A DNA stretch of 9,502 bases from Ruminococcus sp. UBA3855 (GTDB lineage: Bacteria > Bacillota > Clostridia > Oscillospirales > Ruminococcaceae): assembly GCA_002392545.1 (NCBI GenBank), contig DGHF01000180.1, positions 1 to 9,502 on the forward strand. The letters run 5' to 3'. A model generated the notes under the pieces. It had not been told where the DNA came from, ran no database searches, and saw only the letters and a list, made by a program, of their open reading frames with translations. The number at the start of each line of letters is the position of its first letter. The first letter of the stretch is position 1. Shown one piece after another: positions 1-5,623 of this stretch. The translations under genes and the position numbers were made by a program.

Positions 1-59
1 TTGAATAAAACAGTTTTCGTTCCGCTTGTCCCAAGGTCAACACCGATTACATAAGCCAT
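1..59 (-). CDS. xylB: Xylulokinase-like FGGY sugar kinase, N-terminus only
   Basis: Only the first 19 codons are present; the gene runs leftward off the window. They read MAYVIGVDLGTSGTKTVLF, the N-terminal beta strand and phosphate-1 (ATP-binding) loop of FGGY carbohydrate kinases, with the DLGTSGTK form typical of xylulokinase. By family knowledge the enzyme would phosphorylate D-xylulose with ATP for entry into the pentose phosphate pathway. The ATG (59-57) is preceded by a GGAG about 11 bases upstream and by a good leftward promoter (98-126). Gluconokinase or another FGGY kinase cannot be excluded from so short a fragment. Confidence 0.72.
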   Translation of the reverse strand, partial: MAYVIGVDLGTSGTKTVLF

Positions 60-79
60 AATTTTACACGCTCCATTTC

Positions 80-107
80 TGAAAATGATATGTTTTCATT
101 ATATCAT
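80..107. promoter_or_regulatory. Overlapping inverted repeats at the xylB-like promoter (possible operator)
   Basis: Two inverted repeats overlap here: TGAAAA-N7-TTTTCA (80-98) and ATGATAT-N9-ATATCAT (85-107). Together they cover the -10 box and the expected transcription start of the xylB-like gene, a position suited to a repressor. The sequence is a poor match to a catabolite (cre) site and not an obvious match to the Bacillus XylR operator. No regulator is assigned. Confidence 0.35.
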
Positions 108-126
108 ATTTTTGACAGAATTGCAA
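98..126 (-). promoter_or_regulatory. Promoter of the leftward xylB-like gene
   Basis: On the minus strand a -35 TTGCAA (121-126) is followed after exactly 17 bases by -10 TATAAT (98-103). A TG one base before the -10 makes it an extended -10. The expected start of transcription is near position 90, about 30 bases before the ATG. This is a standard vegetative sigma promoter arrangement seen directly in the sequence; activity is inferred. Confidence 0.72.
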
Positions 127-173
127 GCAATTTTGTGAAATCTGCAAAAGCAAAATATTTTTTCAGATTACTA

Positions 174-202
174 TTGACAAATCCATGAGAATATGTTATA
201 AT
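174..202 (+). promoter_or_regulatory. Promoter of the cadA-like metal ATPase gene
   Basis: A consensus -35 TTGACA (174-179), a 17-base spacer and a consensus -10 TATAAT (197-202) are present, with TG one base before the -10 (194-195). Transcription should begin near 209, giving a leader of roughly 80 bases. So strong a core promoter fits a gene kept off by a repressor, and an operator-like repeat lies immediately downstream. Confidence 0.85.
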
Positions 203-213
203 GAATTCAGATA

Positions 214-239
214 AACATTTGAACGATTATTCAAATGTT
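214..239. promoter_or_regulatory. ArsR/SmtB-type operator (inverted repeat)
   Basis: AACATTTGAA-CGATTA-TTCAAATGTT is a perfect 10-6-10 inverted repeat. Its TTGAA...TTCAA core with AT-rich flanks is the form bound by metal-sensing ArsR/SmtB-family repressors (SmtB, ZiaR, CadC, CzrA). It starts about 12 bases after the -10, so a bound repressor would block initiation or early elongation. A further half-site-like TTCAAAT follows at 238-244. The match is visible in the sequence; control by a Zn/Cd sensor is inferred, and no such regulator gene is in this window. Confidence 0.72.
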
Positions 240-291
240 CAAATATAAATATGAGAATCATTTTACATTTGCCTGAAAGGGGTGTGGCTTT

Positions 292-2475
292 ATGAAAGCC
301 GTGTATATTGTTGAAAATCTGGATTGCCCGAACTGCGCCTTAAAGATTGAATCAGCTATCCAGAAATTAGAGGGAATTCAGGAAGCAAGTCTTTCCTATC
401 CTACGAAACAACTGCACATCACTGCTGAAAAATTAGAGGGCTTGCTTGAAAAAATTCAGGGTGTGGCGGATTCTGTAGAAGATGGAGTTATCATCTCCGA
501 ACAGGCAACAGCGCACCTTGATAAAGCACCTTATCCCTCTCATGTTCACGAACGGAAATTACAGCTTGCTGAACTTCTCGAAAACCCGCAGTTTTTCCAG
601 TCTAAAACCACTGAAACCCCTGAAGAACATGACAACACAGAAATGATATTGTTGATTGTGGGTGCGGTATTGTTCGGGATTGGGATGGTATTGCATTGGG
701 TACTTGAAAATCAAATGATTCCTAATATTTTCCTGATTGTTGCCTATTTGCTGATGGGATGGGAAGTTTTGACGGATTCTGTAAAGAGCATTGGAAAGGG
801 GAATATTTTTGATGAAAATTTCTTGATGACCATTGCAACCATTGGAGCAATCTGTGTAGGGAGCTGTGAAGAAGCCGGAGGAGTGATGCTGTTTTTCCGT
901 CTGGGGGAAATGTTTGAACATATTGCCGTGGAGAGAAGCCGGAAATCCGTCATGAATGCCATTGATATGCGCCCTGAAACGGTTCAGCTCCTTTTTGAGG
1001 GGAAAACTTACACGATTCCAGCAGAATATGCTGAACCCTTTGACAGAATTCTTGTCCGTGCTGGTGACAGGATTCCGCTTGACGGAATTGTTATGAAGGG
1101 AGAAAGTTCAGTGGATACCTCTGCTGTGACTGGTGAGCCCATTCCGGTGGCTGTCAAGGAAGGCAGTGAGGTAATGTCAGGCTGTGTCAATCTGGATGGA
1201 GTATTAGAATTAGAAGCGACTGCATCCGTGAATGATTCCATGGTACAGCGCATTTTAGACAGCGTGGAAAATGCATCCGCAGGGAAGCCCAAAATTGACA
1301 GATTCATTACACGTTTTGCAAGAGTATACACTCCCATTGTTGTTGTGATTGCCGTATTGACAGCAATTATTCCGTCACTGGTAACAGGAAATTGGGGACA
1401 CTGGATTTATACGGCATTGAATTTCTTAATGATAAGCTGCCCCTGTGCATTGGTATTGAGTGTACCGCTGGCGTATTTTTCGGGAATTGGTGCAGGTTCA
1501 GCAAAAGGAATTTTATTCAAGGATGGTCAGTCACTGGAAGCCCTTGCAAAGGTGAAAGCCGTTGTCATGGATAAAACCGGAACACTCACAAAGGGTACAT
1601 TTTCCGTCACGGAATTGGAAACAGAAGGCAATCAAGAAACATTGTTACAATATACTGCATCTTGTGAAAGTGTTTCCAGTCATCCCATTGCAAAGAGTAT
1701 TCTTGCTTATGCCAAAGAACAGAATATGTCAATCCCTCCTGTGCAGGATGTGCAGGAAATCGCCGGAAAAGGTATTCAGGGCGTTGTCAATGGTCATAAG
1801 GTTTTATGTGGCAACGAAACCCTTATGAAAGAAAACGGCTTGACTGTCCCTGAAACAGATATGACCTGTGTTTATACTGCTGTTGACGGTCAATATATGG
1901 GCTGTGTGAAATTGTCTGACACCCTGAAAGAGCATTCGATTGAAACCGTTCAGGCATTGAACAAAATGCAGGTTCATACTGTCATGCTGACCGGAGACAG
2001 TCACGCTCATACAAAATCTATTTCTGAACAGCTCCAAGTCAAGGAAGTTCATGCTGGATTGCTCCCCACAGAAAAGCCCGTTCACATGGAACAGGTTCGC
2101 AAGGAAAAAGGAGCTGTCCTGTTTGTCGGGGATGGTATCAACGATGCGCCTGTTTTGTCGGGTGCAGATGTCGGTGCATCCATGGGAAGCGGTACAGATA
2201 CCGCAATAGAAGCCTCTGACGTGGTATTATTGAACTCTGACCCCATGGCAATTTTGCAGGCTCTGGAAATTGCAAAGCGTGTGAATACTGTTGCAGTGAT
2301 TTGTGTGGTGTTTGCATTGGCGGTGAAAATTGCCGTGATGATAAGTGGTTTCATGGGGTATGCGAATATGTGGGTTTCTGCGTTTGCAGACACAGGGGTA
2401 ACGATTTTGTGCATTTTAATTGTATTTATGGGGATTTATCTGCATTACCGGAAAAGTTCGGTGAAATCTTTGTGA
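292..2475 (+). CDS. cadA: P1B-type Zn2+/Cd2+/Pb2+-exporting ATPase
   Basis: Inner-membrane heavy-metal pump of the P1B-2 (ZntA/CadA) class, which uses ATP to export Zn2+, Cd2+ or Pb2+ from the cytoplasm. The 727 residues show an N-terminal heavy-metal-associated domain with a CxxC pair (C12, C15), then a linker and membrane helices from about residue 117. The actuator TGE is at 280-282 and the metal-binding CPC of the sixth helix at 383-385. The phosphorylated Asp is D427 (DKTGT), the nucleotide-domain HP is H464-P465, and the hinge GDGIND is at 613-618. K679 and D700-x-G702 in the last two helices match the residues that mark the Zn/Cd/Pb subgroup rather than the Cu pumps. Length and domain order are complete. 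The ATG follows GAAAGGGG. The single metal-binding domain and the SmtB-type operator fit metal-induced detoxification or zinc homeostasis. Which metal is exported in vivo is not determined by sequence. Confidence 0.93.
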   Translation: MKAVYIVENLDCPNCALKIESAIQKLEGIQEASLSYPTKQLHITAEKLEGLLEKIQGVADSVEDGVIISEQATAHLDKAPYPSHVHERKLQLAELLENPQFFQSKTTETPEEHDNTEMILLIVGAVLFGIGMVLHWVLENQMIPNIFLIVAYLLMGWEVLTDSVKSIGKGNIFDENFLMTIATIGAICVGSCEEAGGVMLFFRLGEMFEHIAVERSRKSVMNAIDMRPETVQLLFEGKTYTIPAEYAEPFDRILVRAGDRIPLDGIVMKGESSVDTSAVTGEPIPVAVKEGSEVMSGCVNLDGVLELEATASVNDSMVQRILDSVENASAGKPKIDRFITRFARVYTPIVVVIAVLTAIIPSLVTGNWGHWIYTALNFLMISCPCALVLSVPLAYFSGIGAGSAKGILFKDGQSLEALAKVKAVVMDKTGTLTKGTFSVTELETEGNQETLLQYTASCESVSSHPIAKSILAYAKEQNMSIPPVQDVQEIAGKGIQGVVNGHKVLCGNETLMKENGLTVPETDMTCVYTAVDGQYMGCVKLSDTLKEHSIETVQALNKMQVHTVMLTGDSHAHTKSISEQLQVKEVHAGLLPTEKPVHMEQVRKEKGAVLFVGDGINDAPVLSGADVGASMGSGTDTAIEASDVVLLNSDPMAILQALEIAKRVNTVAVICVVFALAVKIAVMISGFMGYANMWVSAFADTGVTILCILIVFMGIYLHYRKSSVKSL

Positions 2476-2492
2476 AATTCCCTGAAAATCCC

Positions 2493-2521
2493 TTGCAAAT
2501 TGGTTTAATTTGTGCTATAAT
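2493..2521 (+). promoter_or_regulatory. Promoter of the alarmone synthetase gene
   Basis: -35 TTGCAA (2493-2498), a 17-base spacer and -10 TATAAT (2516-2521), with TG one base upstream of the -10 (2513-2514). It begins 18 bases after the ATPase stop codon, so the synthetase can be transcribed independently of cadA. No hairpin terminator separates the two genes, so read-through from cadA is also possible. Confidence 0.78.
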
Positions 2522-2556
2522 AGCATAAATCCATAAAGCAAGGAGGTATATTTCTT

Positions 2557-3258
2557 ATGGAATCAGAAAATTTCTTTCTTGATACCGTCGTCAAGCCCCA
2601 AGCGGAAGAACGTGATAGAATTGCACAGGTTTTTTACGAATTTATCGAACTGACACATTTGTATGAATCCGCCGTGGAAACTGTCAAAACTCAGCTGAAT
2701 ATTTATGACAGCGAATTCAGCATTAAATTCAAGCGTAATCCCATTCACAGCATTGAAAGCCGTGTCAAGTCTCCGCAAAGCATTCTTGAAAAATTACAGC
2801 GCAAAGGGCTGACACCTTCCGCAAAATCTGCACAGGCGAATTTAATGGATATTGCCGGTGTGCGTGTCATCTGCTATTATATTGATGATATTTATGCAAT
2901 TCTGGAATTGCTTAGTATGCGTGACGATTACAAGATTGTCAAGATTAAAGACTACATCAGAAACCCGAAACCTTCCGGTTACAGGAGTTTGCACGTGATT
3001 GTGATGATACCTGTCTATCTTGCGGCTTCCCGTCATGAAATTCCGGTGGAAATTCAGATTCGTACCATTGCCATGGATTTCTGGGCAGCGTTGGAACATC
3101 AACTGCATTACAAAACAGATGCTGTTGTCCCCCCCGAACTCAAGACCGAACTCAAGGAAATTGCAGATACTATCTCTGATACAGATATGAGAATGCAGGA
3201 TATTTACGACAAAATCAATCATCTGGGTTTACCGTCAGAAAATGAAGCTGTCGATTAA
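2557..3258 (+). CDS. relQ: Small alarmone synthetase, RelQ/YjbM-like (p)ppGpp synthetase
   Basis: Cytoplasmic GTP pyrophosphokinase that transfers pyrophosphate from ATP to GTP/GDP to make (p)ppGpp. It is 233 residues long and has only the synthetase domain: no HD hydrolase, TGS or ACT part of long RelA/SpoT proteins. Visible motifs are SIESRVKSPQSI (65-76), DIAGVRV with putative Mg-binding D98, the nucleotide-binding KDYIRNPKPSGYRSLH (131-146), and EIQIRT with catalytic E165, followed by AMDFWAALEH. D98 and E165 lie the same distance apart as D72 and E139 of Bacillus subtilis YjbM/SAS1, with about 26 extra N-terminal residues here. The start is fixed by AGGAGG at 2541-2546. The protein is probably controlled by its own transcription and perhaps by alarmone binding in a tetramer, as known for RelQ; RelP is the alternative subgroup. 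Confidence 0.9.
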   Translation: MESENFFLDTVVKPQAEERDRIAQVFYEFIELTHLYESAVETVKTQLNIYDSEFSIKFKRNPIHSIESRVKSPQSILEKLQRKGLTPSAKSAQANLMDIAGVRVICYYIDDIYAILELLSMRDDYKIVKIKDYIRNPKPSGYRSLHVIVMIPVYLAASRHEIPVEIQIRTIAMDFWAALEHQLHYKTDAVVPPELKTELKEIADTISDTDMRMQDIYDKINHLGLPSENEAVD

Positions 3259-3274
3259 ACAAATTCAAAATCAA

Positions 3275-3319
3275 AAGGGGACTGTTGCACGGTAATATGC
3301 AACAGTCCCCTTGTTTTTT
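3275..3319. terminator. Strong, probably bidirectional intrinsic terminator
   Basis: A perfect 15-bp stem (3275-3289 with 3298-3312) and an 8-base loop are followed on the plus strand by G and six Ts (3314-3319). This ends the alarmone synthetase transcript. Read from the other strand, the same stem is followed by TTTTGATTTTG, so it can also stop the converging hisAFI transcript, whose last stop codon overlaps the T run. Confidence 0.92.
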
Positions 3320-4028
3320 ATTCGATAACTTCCGGCTTTCCGTAAATCTGCTTGAAAAAGCAGGAATAATGTCCGGTGTGACAAGCGTTTCCTGTCTGTT
3401 CCACATTCAGAATCAAGGTATCATCATCACAATCAGAGAAAATCGAAATGACTTTCTGTAAGTGTCCGCTGGTTGCGCCCTTGTTCCAAAGTTCCTGACG
3501 AGAACGAGACCAGTACCAAGTATAACCGGTTTCAAGCGTTTTTTGCAGGCTTTCTTTATTCATGTAAGCCAGCATGAGAACCTTTTTGGTGTGAACGTCC
3601 ACAGCGATTGCCGGAATGAGTTCACTTTTCACGAAATATTTGTCTAAATCTTTCATAGTATCTTCCATGTAATACACTCCTTTTCCTTCATTGATGCAGA
3701 TTCGGGCATCATTCTGCAATTGTTCGGGGATTTTGTCGAAATGTGTTTCGAGAATTTTGCAGGGGATTGTTCCATATTGCATGATTAAATCCATAGCATC
3801 CTCAGCAACTTCAAAGCTGTTATCCGAAATGACAACCCATTCCAGCAAGCGGAAAATATCATCTGCATAAGGCAGATTGTATCCAAACCATGGGTCAAGG
3901 TATCTGTCGAGACAGAATAACAAATTCAATTTTCCCTGTTCATCGCTGGTTTTGAAAGCGTTCCGGATGGAATCAGTTCCATTTCTGACAATTTCCATTT
4001 CATTATCAGAATAAGTGGCACTTATCAT
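3318..4028 (-). CDS. hisI: Phosphoribosyl-AMP cyclohydrolase (HisI) with an unrecognised N-terminal domain
   Basis: Residues about 121-226 are a complete HisI domain, which opens the purine ring of phosphoribosyl-AMP in histidine synthesis. The Mg-binding acidic cluster is D199, D201 and D203, and the zinc cysteines are C200, C216 and C223. The WYWSRSRQELWNKG stretch is also typical. Usual HisI is roughly 110-120 residues; this frame is 236. The first 120 residues are acidic, probably helical, without membrane segments or a signal peptide, and I do not recognise them. The frame is open throughout and starts with an ATGA overlap with hisF (4025-4028), so the N-terminal part is very likely translated. 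A strong ribosome site and ATG at the junction (3668) could also give a 116-residue stand-alone HisI. There is no HisE domain. Confidence 0.9.
   Translation of the reverse strand: MISATYSDNEMEIVRNGTDSIRNAFKTSDEQGKLNLLFCLDRYLDPWFGYNLPYADDIFRLLEWVVISDNSFEVAEDAMDLIMQYGTIPCKILETHFDKIPEQLQNDARICINEGKGVYYMEDTMKDLDKYFVKSELIPAIAVDVHTKKVLMLAYMNKESLQKTLETGYTWYWSRSRQELWNKGATSGHLQKVISIFSDCDDDTLILNVEQTGNACHTGHYSCFFKQIYGKPEVIE
3666..3681 (-). promoter_or_regulatory. Internal ribosome binding site and ATG for short HisI
   Basis: On the minus strand AGGAG (3681-3677) is followed by 8 bases and an in-frame ATG (3668-3666), codon 121 of the long hisI frame. From here the product would be 116 residues, the normal HisI length. 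The site is as good as or better than that of the upstream start at 4028, whose AAGG lies about 12 bases away. This suggests two products from one frame or a recent gene fusion. Use of the site is inferred. Confidence 0.65.
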
Positions 4029-4780
4029 CTGACAATAATTCCTTTTTGTTTGCAGTCGTCCTTGACTTGCTGAACGGTCAGTTCCTTAAAATGGAACAGA
4101 GAAGCCGCCAACGCTGCGGAACAGTCTGTTTTCTGGAAAGCCTCTGCAAAGTCACCGAGTTTTCCAGCCCCTCCGCTTGCGATAACCGGAATATTGACTG
4201 CACCCACGACAGCTTTCAGCATAGGCAAATCAAAACCGCCTTTCACGCCGTCGGTATCAATGGAATTCAGGCAGATTTCACCAGCCCCCAATTCTTCAAT
4301 CTGTTTCACCCAATCAAGCAAGTCAATTTTCATGTCGATACGTCCGCCGTTGATGTAAACTGTCCAGTTTCCGGCAGGGGTTTTCTTGGCGTCGATACCC
4401 ACACAAATACACTGACTTCCGAAAATGTCCGCACCGTCTTTAATTAACTGCGGATTCTTGACAGCCTGTGAATTGACAGAAACTTTGTCCGCACCAGCTC
4501 TCAATGTTTCCCGTATGTCGTCAACGGTCTTGATACCGCCCCCGACTGTCAGGGGCACGAAAACTCTTTTGGCAGTCTCTCTGACTACGTCCAGCATAAC
4601 CCCACGTCCTTCATGGGATGCTGTAATGTCATAAAATACAATTTCGTCTGCGCCTTGTCTGCTGTACTGGTCTGCAAATTCCACAGGGTCGCCGACTTCC
4701 TTAATCCCCTCAAAATTGACACCCTTCACAACTCGTCCGTCACGGACATCTAAACAGGGAATAATTCTTTTCGCAAGCAT
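4025..4780 (-). CDS. hisF: Imidazole glycerol phosphate synthase cyclase subunit HisF
   Basis: A TIM-barrel enzyme that combines PRFAR with ammonia from HisH to make imidazole glycerol phosphate and AICAR. The 251 residues match the family's full length. The two catalytic aspartates are present: D11 in PCLDVRDGRVVKG and D130 in VGIDAKK. The phosphate-binding loops VGGGIK (79-84) and ASGGAG are intact. The ATG follows AAAGGAG, which lies within the last codons of hisA, two bases after whose stop codon hisF begins. It overlaps hisI by four bases at its other end. Its partner hisH is not adjacent and must be encoded elsewhere. No anomalies were seen. Confidence 0.97.
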   Translation of the reverse strand: MLAKRIIPCLDVRDGRVVKGVNFEGIKEVGDPVEFADQYSRQGADEIVFYDITASHEGRGVMLDVVRETAKRVFVPLTVGGGIKTVDDIRETLRAGADKVSVNSQAVKNPQLIKDGADIFGSQCICVGIDAKKTPAGNWTVYINGGRIDMKIDLLDWVKQIEELGAGEICLNSIDTDGVKGGFDLPMLKAVVGAVNIPVIASGGAGKLGDFAEAFQKTDCSAALAASLFHFKELTVQQVKDDCKQKGIIVR

Positions 4781-4782
4781 AT

Positions 4783-5502
4783 TTAATTCTCCTTTGTATA
4801 GGTAATAGCCTCGGCAAGGTTCAAAGTGCCCTGATAAATGGATTTTCCGGCAATCGTGCCATATAAGCCCATTTCATTGCAGGCGATAATGTCCGCCATG
4901 GTGTGTACTCCGCCACTTGCCACAATCTGACAGTCAACAGCATCATGCAGGGCTTTCAACTGTTCCTGATTGACACCAGACAAAGTGCCGTCTTTGGAAA
5001 TGTCCGTGAAAATGATGGTCTTGACACCCATTTTCACCATTTCTTTGGCAAGGCTGATATAATCGACTGTGGAAGAATCCAGCCAGCCCTCTACGGCTAC
5101 AAAGCCGTTTTTCGCATCAATTCCGACAGCGATTTGCTCACCGTATTCCTTGACAGCCGTTTCGACTAAGTTCGGATTTTTCAGGGCAACAGACCCCAGA
5201 ATCACTCTTGATACACCGCCGGAAAGATACATCTCCATGGTATCCATGGTACGGATACCGCCACCGACTTCGACTTTCAGAGGAGTATTTTTGGCAACAT
5301 CAAGGAAAATGTCTGTGTTGACAGGCTTCGCATCCTTTGCGCCGTCAAGGTCAACCATGTGAATCCATTCCGCACCAGCCTGAACAAAACTCTGAGCGGT
5401 TTTCATATAATCTTCTGCGACTTTGTGCGCCGTGCCATAGTCGCCACGCACCAAACGGACGCAGTTTCCGTCTTTAATATCGATTGCAGGTAAAATAATC
5501 AT
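4783..5502 (-). CDS. hisA: ProFAR isomerase HisA
   Basis: 1-(5-phosphoribosyl)-5-[(5-phosphoribosylamino)methylideneamino]imidazole-4-carboxamide isomerase, the step before HisF. It is a (beta/alpha)8 barrel of 239 residues. The catalytic aspartates are D8 (ILPAIDIKDG) and D129 (VGIDAKNG), and the VGGGIR and ASGGV phosphate loops are present. The start at 5502 is preferred because AGGAG (5514-5510) lies 7 bases upstream and the protein then begins with the usual MIILPAID; an ATG at 5520 would add six residues but lies upstream of that AGGAG. It is the first of three coupled genes, hisA-hisF-hisI. PriA-type dual function is not suspected, since that variant is actinobacterial. Confidence 0.96.
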   Translation of the reverse strand: MIILPAIDIKDGNCVRLVRGDYGTAHKVAEDYMKTAQSFVQAGAEWIHMVDLDGAKDAKPVNTDIFLDVAKNTPLKVEVGGGIRTMDTMEMYLSGGVSRVILGSVALKNPNLVETAVKEYGEQIAVGIDAKNGFVAVEGWLDSSTVDYISLAKEMVKMGVKTIIFTDISKDGTLSGVNQEQLKALHDAVDCQIVASGGVHTMADIIACNEMGLYGTIAGKSIYQGTLNLAEAITYTKEN

Positions 5503-5536
5503 GTAAAAACTCCTTTCCATTTTATCAAAGATTAGT

Positions 5537-5564
5537 AAGAAAGCCCCCGCCTTTTAGGCGGGGG
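5537..5564 (-). terminator. Probable terminator after the DUF58-transglutaminase-peptidase unit
   Basis: A perfect 8-bp all-GC stem (CCCCCGCC with GGCGGGGG) closes a 5-base loop at 5544-5564. In the leftward direction it is followed by CTTTCTT, an interrupted T run. It lies about 60 bases past the stop codon of the secreted peptidase and about 40 bases before the hisA start. The broken T run suggests incomplete termination, which would let part of the transcription continue into hisAFI. Confidence 0.6.
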
Positions 5565-5580
5565 AGGATGTCACATGACA

Positions 5581-5605
5581 GAAAGGGGCATAAAATGTCC
5601 CTTTC
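5581..5605. other. Second hairpin downstream of the secreted peptidase gene
   Basis: GAAAGGGGCAT and ATGTCCCTTTC form an 11-bp stem with a 3-base loop. Read as plus-strand RNA the one imperfect position is a G-U pair; read as minus-strand RNA, the direction of the neighbouring genes, it is an A-C mismatch. It begins 19 bases after the upstream stop codon and has no T run, so it may protect the mRNA 3' end or assist the stronger GC hairpin next to it. Confidence 0.5.
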
Positions 5606-5623
5606 CGCCTTTATCACATCTTA

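Noticed and set aside
1392..1828. Short plus-strand frames within the metal ATPase gene
   Set aside because: They overlap conserved catalytic parts (CPC, DKTGT) of the ATPase in another frame and lack ribosome sites.
3318..4028. Frameshift or assembly error as the cause of the long HisI frame
   Set aside because: The upstream 120 codons are open, begin with a proper ATGA overlap with hisF and are in frame with HisI without any shift. An error is not needed to explain them, though a lost stop codon cannot be ruled out.
4783..5520. Longer HisA starting at the ATG at 5520
   Set aside because: The AGGAG lies downstream of that ATG and 7 bases before the next ATG (5502), which gives the conserved HisA N-terminus.
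5569..5605. T-box, histidine leader or riboswitch before hisA
   Set aside because: The segment is too short, with no T-box sequence, no run of His codons and no recognisable aptamer; only simple hairpins are present.
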